Assembly: GCA_947499555.1 (NCBI GenBank)
Contig: CANMOU010000001.1
Coordinates: 310,001-374,000 of the forward strand
Direction: 5' to 3'
Length of the DNA: 64,000 nucleotides
From: an uncultured Roseovarius sp.
GTDB lineage: Bacteria > Pseudomonadota > Alphaproteobacteria > Rhodobacterales > Rhodobacteraceae
The notes below the pieces were generated by a model, which was given only the letters and a program-made list of their open reading frames with translations, did not search any database and was not told the DNA's origin. Below are positions 35,741 to 44,307 of the stretch, piece after piece (the stretch's first letter is position 1; every line of letters starts with the position of its first letter). Made by a program: the position numbers and the translations under genes.

Positions 35741-36188
35741 GCTCCAACGCCAGAAGAGGCAGGCGGCGGCCCGAGATCGAACCCGATGGCGCATCCCCGA
35801 TTAATTTAGCGCCCATATGCTCGTAAAAGGCCTGCGCATTCGGGTCTGCCTCGATCAGAAGCCGTTCTGCCTGCATCGACTGCGCCGTTTCCACAGACCA
35901 GTCAAACAGCCGTTGACCAACGCCTTGTCCCATATAGTCGGGATCGACATAAAGCAGGGCAAGATCAGCATCCTCCCCTTCGCGTGAGAGTTGCGCAACA
36001 CCGGCTATTTGGTCCGATACCTCGGCCACGATCATCGGAAGCTGTAGCGCGTCGTCTTGCAGCGTAAGTTCTTCTTCGCAGGCCTTCATGAACTCGGCGT
36101 CATAGCCCCAATGGGCCTTGGACCGCAGGCAGAGTTGCGACAGCGCGGAAAGGTCGCCGGAATGTGGATGTCTTAGTTTGATCGCCAT
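35733..36188 (-). CDS. GNAT-family N-acetyltransferase
   Basis: A 151-residue GNAT with LALLYVDPDYMGQGVGQRLFDWSVE (acetyl-CoA loop Q-x-x-G-x-G) and LLIEADPNAQAFYEHMGAKLIG. The start at 36188 (MAIKLRHP) is chosen; in-frame ATGs at 36206 and 36218 are possible, and none has a clear ribosome binding site. A strong same-strand terminator ends only 28 bp upstream, so expression may depend on read-through. The acceptor is unknown. It converges with the M24 gene. Confidence 0.8.
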   Translation of the reverse strand: MAIKLRHPHSGDLSALSQLCLRSKAHWGYDAEFMKACEEELTLQDDALQLPMIVAEVSDQIAGVAQLSREGEDADLALLYVDPDYMGQGVGQRLFDWSVETAQSMQAERLLIEADPNAQAFYEHMGAKLIGDAPSGSISGRRLPLLALELR

Positions 36189-36216
36189 AGGCCGGCATCT
36201 ATACATGCCAGCGCGC

Positions 36217-36246
36217 AAAAAAAAGGGCCGAGCGATAAGCTCGGCC
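36217..36246 (-). terminator. Strong intrinsic terminator upstream of the GNAT gene (minus strand)
   Basis: Read on the minus strand, GGCCGAGC and GCTCGGCC (36246-36239 and 36233-36226) make a perfect 8-bp stem with a 5-nt loop, followed by C and eight Ts (36224-36217). It cannot serve the LysR gene, which has its own terminator 150 bp earlier, so it must end another transcript. Confidence 0.85.
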
Positions 36247-36299
36247 TTAGTCCAACAGGGAGGTATGATGGTGTCGCACCGGAATGCGTACCGTCATGT
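36217..36299 (-). ncRNA. Candidate small RNA or attenuating leader with anti-Shine-Dalgarno motif
   Basis: On the minus strand, TTGAAA (36332-36327), a 16-bp spacer and CATATT (36310-36305) predict a start near 36299. A strong terminator ends the transcript at 36217, giving about 83 nt. The stretch before the terminator carries CCTCCC (36263-36258) within ACCTCCCTGTTGGAC, an anti-Shine-Dalgarno sequence of the sort found in alphaproteobacterial regulatory RNAs. It is either a trans-acting sRNA or a leader controlling the GNAT gene 28 bp downstream. The plus strand has a 49-codon ORF here, judged spurious because its apparent ribosome binding site is just the complement of this motif. Confidence 0.48.
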
Positions 36300-36304
36300 T
36301 CGGG

Positions 36305-36332
36305 AATATGTGAGCCTGCCTTCGCGTTTCAA
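36305..36332 (-). promoter_or_regulatory. Candidate promoter of the small RNA
   Basis: Minus-strand TTGAAA and CATATT separated by 16 bp, five of six and four of six consensus matches. Placed downstream of the LysR terminator and upstream of the 36217-36246 terminator. Confidence 0.38.
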
Positions 36333-36390
36333 GAAAAAATGCAACGCACGCGCAGCATTCCCGCTATGTGTGCTATGCATACCTCAGTCA

Positions 36391-36420
36391 GAAAAAGCCA
36401 CTACGCAGTCTTAAGTGGCT
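36391..36420 (-). terminator. Terminator of the LysR gene, overlapping its stop codon
   Basis: AGCCACT (36420-36414 on the minus strand) and AGTGGCT (36402-36396) form a 7-bp stem with an 11-nt loop, followed by TTTTC. The gene's TAG stop lies inside the distal arm, so the last codons double as terminator. Confidence 0.65.
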
Positions 36421-37312
36421 GTTCTTTCATGGTTTTTCGGTAAATCACGATCTCTTCTTGGACAAAATCCCGGAAGGCGGCAATGCGTTGTGATTGCCGC
36501 AATTCCTCTGGGTAGGCGAGGAAAACAGGTACCTCGACTGAATGTACATCGGGCAGAACCCGCACCAGATCAGGAAAGTCGCGACTCAGGTAATCGGGCA
36601 GAACGCCGATCCCGATATTGTGCAAAACACCCTGCAGCACACCAAAGTAGTTGTTTACGGTCAGCATCGAAGTGACGTCGTTGGTCATGAGCTCTGCGAC
36701 AAGCGTGGCGGCGGCACCAACCTGGGCAGAGCGCGGGTTCTGGCACAAGATGCGATGATTGCTCAGGTCTTCCTGCACTTCCGGCGTTCCGTTTTCCTGC
36801 AGGTATTCCGGCGTCGCAAAAAGGCACATATGCACGCTCATCAGCCGCTTGCGGATCAAGTCCGCCTGGCTTGGTTCTTTCATGCGGATCGCCACATCTG
36901 CCTCGCGCATAGGGAGATCAAGAACCCGCTCCTCCAGCATTAGATCAATGTTCAGATCAGGGTACTTCTCAAAAAGTTTTGGTAGGCGCGGTGCGAGCCA
37001 CAAGGTGCCAAAGCCAATTGTTGTTGTGACCCGTAATTCGCCAAAGACCTCTTCCTCGCTGTCGCGAATACGTGCCGTCGCCGCGTCCAGACGCTTCACC
37101 ATCGCGCGGGTGGCATCAAACAGAAGCTCACCCTGTTCGGTCAGAATCAGGCCCCGGGCATGACGGTGAAAAAGGGTGGCGTTAAGTGATTCTTCCAGCG
37201 CCCGAACCTGCCGGGAAACGGCCGATTGCGACAAATGCAGCTGATCTCCTGCATGCGTAAGGCTTCCCGCGTCCGCGACAGCGTGAAAAATACGTAACTT
37301 GTCCCAATCCAT
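36401..37312 (-). CDS. LysR-family transcriptional regulator
   Basis: A 303-residue LTTR. The winged helix-turn-helix is at residues 1-60 (DKLRIFHAVADAGSLTHAGDQLHLSQSAVSRQVRALEE, quoted here by its ends LRIF and QVRALEE), followed by the periplasmic-binding-like effector domain from about residue 90. I start at MDWDKLRIF (37312), the normal LTTR beginning, instead of the longer frame. It diverges from the indolepyruvate oxidoreductase gene, whose promoter contains a T-N11-A dyad, the usual LTTR box. It is therefore probably that gene's regulator and autoregulated. Confidence 0.9.
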   Translation of the reverse strand: MDWDKLRIFHAVADAGSLTHAGDQLHLSQSAVSRQVRALEESLNATLFHRHARGLILTEQGELLFDATRAMVKRLDAATARIRDSEEEVFGELRVTTTIGFGTLWLAPRLPKLFEKYPDLNIDLMLEERVLDLPMREADVAIRMKEPSQADLIRKRLMSVHMCLFATPEYLQENGTPEVQEDLSNHRILCQNPRSAQVGAAATLVAELMTNDVTSMLTVNNYFGVLQGVLHNIGIGVLPDYLSRDFPDLVRVLPDVHSVEVPVFLAYPEELRQSQRIAAFRDFVQEEIVIYRKTMKEQPLKTA

Positions 37313-37407
37313 TTGAGCAACTTTCGCGACTAAAATCCATTCTCCCGCGCAATAGCAGAAAACCATGACCGGTTCCTATCCTTCAGTTAACGAATTCGAG
37401 AAATTGC

Positions 37408-37436
37408 TTGGTAGGTCACTAATTATGACCTATTAT
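37408..37436 (+). promoter_or_regulatory. Promoter of the indolepyruvate oxidoreductase gene with embedded LTTR box
   Basis: TTGGTA (37408-37413), 17-bp spacer, TATTAT (37431-37436). A perfect dyad TAGGTCA (37412-37418) / TGACCTA (37426-37432) fills the spacer and touches both boxes; it contains a T-N11-A (37416 to 37428). Such placement suggests repression, or activation by promoter distortion, by the divergent LysR protein. Confidence 0.6.
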
Positions 37437-37478
37437 AGAGGCAAGTTGCTATCTGCGGCACTGCTGGGGAGGATGACC

Positions 37479-40400
37479 ATGAGCGATCAGAAAATTTCCC
37501 TCAACGACCGGTTGGATTTGGCCAAATCACCGATCCTTTTGAACGGCACGCAGGCGCTTGTGCGTCTGATGCTGACACAGGCGGCGCGCGACAAAGCCGC
37601 AGGTCGCAATACGGCCGGATATGTCACCGGGTATCGCGGATCGCCTCTTGGGGCAGTGGATCTTCAGATGATGCGCGCTGAGAAGACACTAGCCGAGGCC
37701 AATGTCACATTTCAGCCCGGTCTGAACGAAGACTTGGCGGCGACCGCACTCTGGGGCACGCAGCAGGCCGAACTTCGCGGTGAGGGCAAATATGACGGCG
37801 TTTTTGGTCTTTGGTATGGCAAGGGTCCGGGTGTGGACCGGACCGGAGACGTGATGCGCCATGCCAATATGGCGGGCACCTCGCCCTTGGGTGGCGTGCT
37901 TATGGCGATGGGGGATGACCATACCGGCGAAAGTTCAACCGTCTGTCATCAATCTGACTGGGCTTTGGTGGACGCCTACATGCCGGTCCTGTCGCCCGCG
38001 GGCGTGCAGGAAATCCTCGATTACGGGCTTTATGGCTTTGCTCTTTCGCGCTTTGCGGGTGTCTGGTGCGGGCTGAAAACGATGAAAGACACCGTTGAGG
38101 TGACCAGCGTCGTCGATGGCCGCATTGACCGGATGGCATTTGTCGAGCCGGAGTTCGAGATGCCCGAGGGCGGTCTCAACATCCGTCTGGCGGATCACTG
38201 GATCGCGCAGGAAGCGCGGATGATCGATCACAAACGCTTTGCCGCTGAGGCGTTTTCTCATGCCAACAAGATCGACCGGCGTGTTCTGGGCAAGCCGGGT
38301 GCAAAGATCGGTTTTGTTGCGGCAGGGAAGAACTGGCTCGATCTGGTGCATGCGCTTGATCTGCTGGGCATCGACGCGGCCGAGGCGGAGCGGCTGGGCA
38401 TTACGACCTACAAAGTTGGCCAAACCTTCCCCATGGACATGAAAGGCTTTCACGAATGGGCGGAAGACCTTGATCTCGTGGTGGTCGTCGAGGAAAAGCG
38501 CAAGCTGATCGAGATTCAGATCAAGGAGGCGATTTTCGATGACCGGCGGGGGCGCCGCGTCTATGGCTGGTACAAAGGCGGCGCCGGGGGGCTGCATGAA
38601 GAAGAGCTGTTCCCGACGCGCATGGCGCTTGATCCGATCATGGTGGCCGAGAAGATAGGGACCATCCTTGTCGAAGAAGGTCGCGGAACAGATCGCGTAA
38701 AAGCAGGCCTGCAAGCGATTGAAGAAGATAAGAAATCCGACAATGCCAAGGATCTGGCCGCGCGGTTGCCCTATTTCTGTGCCGGCTGTCCGCATAACAG
38801 TTCCACCAAGCTGCCCGACGGGGCCCGTGCCTATGCCGGGATCGGCTGTCATTTCATGGTGCAGTGGATGGATCGCGACACAGTCGGCTTTACCCATATG
38901 GGCGGTGAAGGGGCCAACTGGATCGGTGAAGCCCCGTTTTCGACACGCGATCATGTGTTCCAGAACCTGGGCGACGGCACCTATAACCATTCCGGGGTGC
39001 AGGCCATTCGCGCGGCACTCGCGGCCGGCACGAACATCACCTACAAGATCCTTTTCAATGACGCCGTGGCCATGACCGGTGGGCAGGGCAATGAAGGGGG
39101 GCTTTCGCCCGACCGAATCGTGCGCGAGCTTCAGGCCATGGGGGTGGAACATATCGCTGTGGTCTTTGACGCCAAGGAGGAACCCGAAAAAGGACCGTTC
39201 CCGTCTGGAATTGGCTGGCATGAGCGTGCTGAACTGCCAAAAGTGCAGGAAAAATTCCAGAATATCAAAGGCGTGTCGGCCATCGTTTACGTCCAGACCT
39301 GTGCCGCCGAAAAACGCCGCCGCCGCAAAAGGGGCAGTTTTCCAGACCCTGACAAGCGCGTCTTTATCAATTCGGATGTCTGCGAGGGCTGCGGCGATTG
39401 CGGGGTGCAGTCGAACTGTGTGGCGATTGTGCCGAAAGACACCGAACTGGGCCGCAAGCGCGCGATTGATCAATCAAGCTGCAACAAGGATTTCAGCTGT
39501 GTGAACGGGTTCTGCCCGTCTTTCGTGACACTGGAAGGGGCCAAGATCCGCAAGGATGCCTCGGTTGAACTGGACCTGCCCTATATTGCCCCGCCTGCGC
39601 TGCCCAAAATCCGCGGCACCTATAATGTGGTGATCACTGGCGTCGGCGGGACCGGCGTGGTGACCATCGGAGCCGTGATGGCGCAGGCCGCGCAGATCGA
39701 TGGCAAGGGTGCAGGCATGATGGAAATGGCTGGTCTCGCGCAAAAAGGTGGTGCGGTGCATGTGCATTGTCGCCTCGCTGAGCGGCCTGAGGATATCAGC
39801 GCGATCCGCGTGGCAACGGGCGAATGCGATGCGCTTATCGGTGGTGATCTTGTGGTCAGTGCGGGGGCGAAGACGCTTGGCCTGACACGGCGGGGCCGGA
39901 CCGGAGCGGTGGTGAACAATCACGAGATTATCACTGGCGAGTTTACCCGGAACACCGAGTTTACCATTCCGTCTGACGGTTTAGAGCTTGCTCTCGAAGC
40001 GCGCCTGCAAAAAGACGTGCAGTTTTTCAACGCACATGAACTGGCGCGTGCCACGATGGGAGATGCGATTTATTCGAACATGCTGGTCTTCGGTGCGGCC
40101 TGGCAAAAGGGGCTAGTACCGCTGTCAAAGGCGGCGATTGACGCGGCGATTGAATTAAACGGTGCGGCGGTTGAGCAAAACTTGCGTGCCTTTGAGATTG
40201 GTCGATGGGCGGCCACGCATCCCGATGACGCAGCCCGGCTCTACACTTCGAAAATCATCGAAAAACCAAAAACGCTGGAGGAGAAAATCGCCTATCGGGC
40301 CGAGCATCTGACCTTGTATCAGGGGCCACGGCTTGCGAAGCGGTATCGTAAGCTTCTGGATAAGATCGACGACGTGCATGTCAGGGAAGCCGTCGCCAAT

Positions 40401-40898
40401 GGGTATCATAAGCTGTTGTCCTACAAGGACGAATATGAAGTCGCCCGCCTGCTTTTGTCCTCGCGCGACAAGGCAGCGGAAGAATTCTCTGGTGATTTCA
40501 AAATGACCTATCATCTTGCGCCGCCGATCCTTGGAGGCAAGGGGCCGAATGGCCGACCAAGAAAGCGGCAGTTTGGCTCGTGGATCGAAGTGCCGATGCG
40601 TCTTCTGGCCAAGATGAAGGCCCTGCGCGGCACGCCGTTTGACATCTTTGGCTATAGCGCGGAACGACGGATGGAACGGAAATTGATCCGGCAATATCAA
40701 AAGGATATGGCCAAGGTTCTGCCCAAACTTGATGAGCAGACGCGCGACGCCATTGTGGCCCTCGCAAACCTGCCGCTGCAGATCAGGGGTTTTGGTCCGG
40801 TCAAAGAACAGAACGCGCAGAAAGCGGCAAAACAGCGAGAGGATTTGCTGGCGCTGATCAAGTCTGGTGGCGCGCCATTGTCACAAGCTGCGGAGTAG
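37479..40898 (+). CDS. Indolepyruvate:ferredoxin oxidoreductase, fused alpha-beta
   Basis: A 1139-residue single-chain 2-oxoacid:ferredoxin oxidoreductase of the aryl-pyruvate (IOR) class. The order is an N-terminal pyrimidine-binding domain (GYVTGYRGSPLGAVD), a TPP domain (HMGGEGANWIGEAPF, FNDAVAMTGGQGNEGGLSPDRI), a ferredoxin-like insert with CEGCGDCGVQSNC (about residues 635-647) and CNKDFSCVNGFCPSF, and the gamma domain (VITGVGGTGVVTIGAVMAQAA). It decarboxylates aryl or branched 2-oxoacids to acyl-CoA with ferredoxin. The start at 37479 follows GGGGAGG; the longer frame is the leader. Fused IORs are usual in alphaproteobacteria. Confidence 0.9.
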   Translation: MSDQKISLNDRLDLAKSPILLNGTQALVRLMLTQAARDKAAGRNTAGYVTGYRGSPLGAVDLQMMRAEKTLAEANVTFQPGLNEDLAATALWGTQQAELRGEGKYDGVFGLWYGKGPGVDRTGDVMRHANMAGTSPLGGVLMAMGDDHTGESSTVCHQSDWALVDAYMPVLSPAGVQEILDYGLYGFALSRFAGVWCGLKTMKDTVEVTSVVDGRIDRMAFVEPEFEMPEGGLNIRLADHWIAQEARMIDHKRFAAEAFSHANKIDRRVLGKPGAKIGFVAAGKNWLDLVHALDLLGIDAAEAERLGITTYKVGQTFPMDMKGFHEWAEDLDLVVVVEEKRKLIEIQIKEAIFDDRRGRRVYGWYKGGAGGLHEEELFPTRMALDPIMVAEKIGTILVEEGRGTDRVKAGLQAIEEDKKSDNAKDLAARLPYFCAGCPHNSSTKLPDGARAYAGIGCHFMVQWMDRDTVGFTHMGGEGANWIGEAPFSTRDHVFQNLGDGTYNHSGVQAIRAALAAGTNITYKILFNDAVAMTGGQGNEGGLSPDRIVRELQAMGVEHIAVVFDAKEEPEKGPFPSGIGWHERAELPKVQEKFQNIKGVSAIVYVQTCAAEKRRRRKRGSFPDPDKRVFINSDVCEGCGDCGVQSNCVAIVPKDTELGRKRAIDQSSCNKDFSCVNGFCPSFVTLEGAKIRKDASVELDLPYIAPPALPKIRGTYNVVITGVGGTGVVTIGAVMAQAAQIDGKGAGMMEMAGLAQKGGAVHVHCRLAERPEDISAIRVATGECDALIGGDLVVSAGAKTLGLTRRGRTGAVVNNHEIITGEFTRNTEFTIPSDGLELALEARLQKDVQFFNAHELARATMGDAIYSNMLVFGAAWQKGLVPLSKAAIDAAIELNGAAVEQNLRAFEIGRWAATHPDDAARLYTSKIIEKPKTLEEKIAYRAEHLTLYQGPRLAKRYRKLLDKIDDVHVREAVANGYHKLLSYKDEYEVARLLLSSRDKAAEEFSGDFKMTYHLAPPILGGKGPNGRPRKRQFGSWIEVPMRLLAKMKALRGTPFDIFGYSAERRMERKLIRQYQKDMAKVLPKLDEQTRDAIVALANLPLQIRGFGPVKEQNAQKAAKQREDLLALIKSGGAPLSQAAE

Positions 40899-40976
40899 CT
40901 GTAACAAAGTTTTCATACGAAATCGGTTCCGTTTCCGCCTAAAAAAGGGCGCAGACGAATCGAGCAGAGACCAATC

Positions 40977-41840
40977 ATGCGTCAGGAACGCCACATCGCG
41001 CGCGATATCAGCTACGCCTATTCCGCACAGACGCGGGGTGGGCGGGCGATGATCCGCACGATGGAGAACCTGACGGGCCGCATTCGGCTTATCAAGCGTG
41101 CCGAAGGGTACGAGGACGAGGTCGCCGCAGGCCGCGATTTCTGGCAGGTGATGGTTGAACGATATGGTCTCAGCTTGCATGTGACGGCCGGCCAGCTGGA
41201 AAACATCCCAAGTACCGGGCCTCTTATCCTTATAGCAAATCACCCTTATGGCATCCTTGACGGGTTGATGATGGGCCATATCCTGAGCCAGACGCGGGGC
41301 GATTTCCGGATTCTGGCCAATTCGGTGTTTCGCAAGGCCGAGGACCTAAATCGCGTGGTGCTTCCGGTAAGTTTCGACGAGACGAAAGAGGCTGTGGCGC
41401 TGAACGTTCAGACCCGCAAGACGGCGCTTAACTATCTGGCTGACGGCGGCGCGATCGGCATCTTCCCCGGTGGCACGGTCAGCACCGGTGCCCGACCCTT
41501 TGGTCAGCCGCTTGACCCAAGCTGGCGAAGCTTCACAGCCCGCATGATCGCCAAATCTGGGGCAACAGTAGTGCCGCTTTTCTTTGCCGGCCACACCAGC
41601 AGGCTTTTCCAGGTCGCGAGCCACCTGCATTCGACCTTGCGGATGGGGCTCTTGATCAAGGAATTCGGTAAGCGTGTGGACACGCCCGTTGAGGTCGCTG
41701 TCGGCATGCCGATCCCCCAACGCGAGTTGGATGAGCGAGGGGGGGATGCAAAATCCCTCATGGCCTTTCTGCGCCATAAGACGTATGAGCTTGCTAACGG
41801 CGCGGTTGACCCAAGCGCGCTTGGATTTGAGTTTGAATAA
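40977..41840 (+). CDS. PlsC-domain lysophospholipid acyltransferase family protein
   Basis: A 287-residue membrane-associated acyltransferase. The catalytic block is ILIANHPYGILDGLMMG (a variant of the H-X4-D motif), followed by GGAIGIFPGGTVST for glycerol-phosphate binding and AKSGATVVPLFFAG. It would acylate a lyso-lipid at the inner membrane; similarity to ornithine-lipid acyltransferases is possible but not decided, as no partner olsB is adjacent. It lies 78 bp behind the oxidoreductase and 24 bp before murI. Confidence 0.8.
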   Translation: MRQERHIARDISYAYSAQTRGGRAMIRTMENLTGRIRLIKRAEGYEDEVAAGRDFWQVMVERYGLSLHVTAGQLENIPSTGPLILIANHPYGILDGLMMGHILSQTRGDFRILANSVFRKAEDLNRVVLPVSFDETKEAVALNVQTRKTALNYLADGGAIGIFPGGTVSTGARPFGQPLDPSWRSFTARMIAKSGATVVPLFFAGHTSRLFQVASHLHSTLRMGLLIKEFGKRVDTPVEVAVGMPIPQRELDERGGDAKSLMAFLRHKTYELANGAVDPSALGFEFE

Positions 41841-41864
41841 AGGCTTCCGGGGCGCGCGGCACTT

Positions 41865-42677
41865 ATGGCGGTTGGTATTTTCGACAGCGGGCTTGGAGGG
41901 CTCACCGTTTTGGATGCGGTCGAGCAGCGTTTGCCGGATCTGCCCATTCTTTACCTTGGCGATAATGCGCATACGCCTTATGGCGTGCGGGATGCCGACG
42001 AGATCTTTCGGCTGACGGACACGCATGTGCGCAGGCTTTGGAAAGACGGCTGCAACCTTGTGATCCTGGCCTGCAACACGGCCTCTGCTGCGGCCCTGCG
42101 GCGGATGCAAGAGGCGGGCGTGCCCGAGGGCAAGCGCGTTTTGGGTGTTTTTGTTCCGCTGATCGAGGCGCTGACCGAACGGCAGTGGGGTGACAATTCT
42201 CCGCCCCGTGAAGTGGCCGTCAAACACGCCGCCCTTTTCGCGACACCTGCCACCGTGCGCAGCCGCGCGTTTCAGCGTGAACTGGCCTTTCGCGCCATCG
42301 GTGTCGATGTCGAGGCGCAGGCCTGTGGCGGTGTGGTGGACGCGATCGAGGAAGGTGACATGATCCTCGCCGAGGCGCTGGTGCGCAGCCATGTCGATGC
42401 TCTCAGGCGCAAGATGCCGAACCCTGAGGCGGCGGTTCTGGGCTGCACGCACTATCCATTGATGGAAGCGGTCTTTCAGGATGCGCTAGGGGCCGACGTC
42501 AAGGTTTACTCCCAGCCCAAACTGGTGGCCGACAGCCTGAGCGACTATCTGGCGCGCAGACCCGAAATGGTGGGCGATGGAAGTGGCACCCGGTTTCTGA
42601 CCACCGGAGACCCCAAGGTCGTGTCGGATCGTGCAACGCTATTTTTGCGACGAAAAATCGCCTTTGAAGCCGCCTGA
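41865..42677 (+). CDS. murI: Glutamate racemase
   Basis: A 270-residue cofactor-independent racemase giving D-glutamate for peptidoglycan. The N-terminal [16 protein letters not shown], first catalytic Cys in [13 protein letters not shown] (Cys70) and the second in LGCTHYPLM are all present. The insert around residues 95-120 ([16 protein letters not shown]) is slightly longer than in textbook MurI. It is followed by argC at 79 bp on the same strand. Confidence 0.94.
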   Translation: MAVGIFDSGLGGLTVLDAVEQRLPDLPILYLGDNAHTPYGVRDADEIFRLTDTHVRRLWKDGCNLVILACNTASAAALRRMQEAGVPEGKRVLGVFVPLIEALTERQWGDNSPPREVAVKHAALFATPATVRSRAFQRELAFRAIGVDVEAQACGGVVDAIEEGDMILAEALVRSHVDALRRKMPNPEAAVLGCTHYPLMEAVFQDALGADVKVYSQPKLVADSLSDYLARRPEMVGDGSGTRFLTTGDPKVVSDRATLFLRRKIAFEAA

Positions 42678-42756
42678 CGCGGCTGTGACACTGCGGTCTC
42701 TTGCCCGCGCGTCCGAAGTTTTCTACACGCATTGAATATCATGAAAGAGGTCTGCC

Positions 42757-43785
42757 ATGACCCATAAAATCGCGATTCTGGGCGCGTCGGGCTATACCGG
42801 CGCGGAATTGATCCGGCTCATTGCCACGCATCCCAATATGGACATCGTGGCGCTTGGCGCCAATTCCAAGGCCGGTCAGTCCATGGCCGGGGTCTTTCCA
42901 CATCTGCGCCATCTCGATCTTCCGGATCTGGTGAGGATCGAGGATATTGATTTTGCGACTGTCGATCTGTGTTTTTGCGCCCTGCCGCATAAGACCAGCC
43001 AAGAGGTGATCTCTGCCTTGCCACGTGACCTGCGCATCGTGGACCTGAGCGCGGATTTCCGGCTGCGCGACCCGGAGGCCTACGAGACATGGTATGGCAA
43101 TCCGCACAGCGCCGTGGAAATGCAGAAAGAGGCGGTTTATGGCCTGACCGAGTTTTATCGCGCCGAGATTGCCAAAGCCCGGCTGGTGGCCGGGACAGGG
43201 TGCAACGCGGCGACCGGGCAATACATGCTTCGGCCTTTGATTGCAGATAGGGTGATTGACCTTGATGACATCATTCTCGATCTTAAATGCGGGGTCTCGG
43301 GCGCGGGGCGGAGCCTGAAAGAAAACCTGCTGCATGCCGAATTGTCCGAAGGTTATCACCCGTATGCTCTGGGCGGGACACACCGGCACTTGGGAGAATT
43401 TGATCAGGAGTTCTCGGCCATCGCAGGGCGCGACGTGAAAATTCAGTTCACGCCGCATCTCATTCCGGCCAATCGCGGCATTCTGGCGACGGGCTATGTC
43501 AAAGGCGCACCCGAGGCTGTGCTGGCCTCTTTCGTGAACGCCTACGCGGACGAGCCTTTCATTGAAGTCCTGCCCATGGGCGAGGCCCCCAGCACCCGGC
43601 ATATTCGGGGCAGCAATTTCTGTCATATCGGTGTGAGCGGTGACCGGATCGAGGGGCGGACTATCGTTGTGGCAGCGCTCGATAATCTCACCAAAGGATC
43701 AAGCGGACAGGCCTTGCAAAACGCCAATCTGATGTTAGGTGAGGACGAGACTGCCGGGCTTATGCTTGCGCCGGTCTTTCCGTGA
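42757..43785 (+). CDS. argC: N-acetyl-gamma-glutamyl-phosphate reductase
   Basis: A 342-residue ArgC, which reduces N-acetylglutamyl phosphate to the semialdehyde with NADPH in arginine synthesis. It has the Rossmann [15 protein letters not shown], the active-site Cys149 in [16 protein letters not shown], the conserved [11 protein letters not shown] and C-terminal [24 protein letters not shown] lies just before the ATG. It precedes ccmE by 18 bp, suggesting they share a transcript. Confidence 0.96.
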   Translation: MTHKIAILGASGYTGAELIRLIATHPNMDIVALGANSKAGQSMAGVFPHLRHLDLPDLVRIEDIDFATVDLCFCALPHKTSQEVISALPRDLRIVDLSADFRLRDPEAYETWYGNPHSAVEMQKEAVYGLTEFYRAEIAKARLVAGTGCNAATGQYMLRPLIADRVIDLDDIILDLKCGVSGAGRSLKENLLHAELSEGYHPYALGGTHRHLGEFDQEFSAIAGRDVKIQFTPHLIPANRGILATGYVKGAPEAVLASFVNAYADEPFIEVLPMGEAPSTRHIRGSNFCHIGVSGDRIEGRTIVVAALDNLTKGSSGQALQNANLMLGEDETAGLMLAPVFP

Positions 43786-43803
43786 AGAGCAGGTGATAGC
43801 ATT

Positions 43804-44250
43804 ATGAAATCGCTCAAGAAACAGCGTCGCATCCAGGTCATCGCAGTTGCGACTGTTGCGCTTGTTCTATCGACCGCGCTGATTGGCTATGCGCTGCGCG
43901 ACGGGATCAACTTCTTTATCTCGCCAAGCGATGTTCTGGCCGAGCCGCCATCGCCGAATGAGACATTTCGGATCGGCGGAACTGTTGAGGTTGGCAGTCT
44001 TGTCCGCGGCGAAGGTGAGACGGTGACGTTTAACGTCGCCGATTGCATTGCGTCGATCCCGGTGCAGTACACCGGAGTACTGCCTGATCTGTTCAAGGAA
44101 GCTGAAGATACGGTCGCGCAGGGCCAGTTCGTCGATGGTGTCTTCAAGGCGAGCGAAGTGTTGGCCAAACACGATGAGGAGTACACTCCGAAAGAGATTT
44201 CTCAGCAACGAGAGAGCCAACAAGAGCATTGCGAACCGAGCGGTAGCTGA
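43804..44250 (+). CDS. ccmE: Cytochrome c maturation haem chaperone CcmE
   Basis: A 148-residue periplasmic haem chaperone anchored by one N-terminal helix (residues 11-30). After an OB-fold domain (FRIGGTVEVGSLVRGEGETVTFNVAD), the haem-attachment His123 lies in LAKHDEEYTP with the conserved Tyr127. CcmE carries haem to the CcmF-CcmH lyase; ccmF and ccmH follow here but are separated from ccmE by the endolysin-holin pair. The polar tail is rich in Gln, Glu and Ser. Confidence 0.95.
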   Translation: MKSLKKQRRIQVIAVATVALVLSTALIGYALRDGINFFISPSDVLAEPPSPNETFRIGGTVEVGSLVRGEGETVTFNVADCIASIPVQYTGVLPDLFKEAEDTVAQGQFVDGVFKASEVLAKHDEEYTPKEISQQRESQQEHCEPSGS

Positions 44251-44275
44251 AGCGTTTGTTAACCAATCCAAATGA

Positions 44276-44295
44276 GCTTTAGCCGAACCTAAAGC
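44276..44295. promoter_or_regulatory. Inverted repeat between ccmE and the endolysin gene
   Basis: GCTTTAG (44276-44282) and CTAAAGC (44289-44295) make a perfect 7-bp repeat around a 6-nt centre, 12 bp before the endolysin ATG. No T-run follows, so it is more likely an operator or mRNA hairpin near the ribosome binding site than a terminator. A TTAACC half-site of the CtrA type lies just upstream at 44259-44264. Confidence 0.4.
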
Positions 44296-44307
44296 GACGG
44301 ATTGATT

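Noticed and set aside
36265-36414. 49-codon plus-strand ORF with a GGGAGG ribosome-binding-like site
   Set aside because: Its apparent Shine-Dalgarno is the complement of the CCUCCC stretch of the minus-strand RNA candidate, its 3' end overlaps the LysR terminator, and the translation looks unlike a protein (His/Arg/Cys scatter). Kept only as an alternative.
37935-39473. 512-codon minus-strand ORF
   Set aside because: Lies wholly antisense to the indolepyruvate oxidoreductase gene, with no family motif and His/Arg-rich translation typical of high-GC shadow frames.
44259-44273. Possible CtrA site in front of the endolysin gene
   Set aside because: Only TTAACC is present; the second TTAA half-site at the right spacing reads AAAT, so it is not a full CtrA box.
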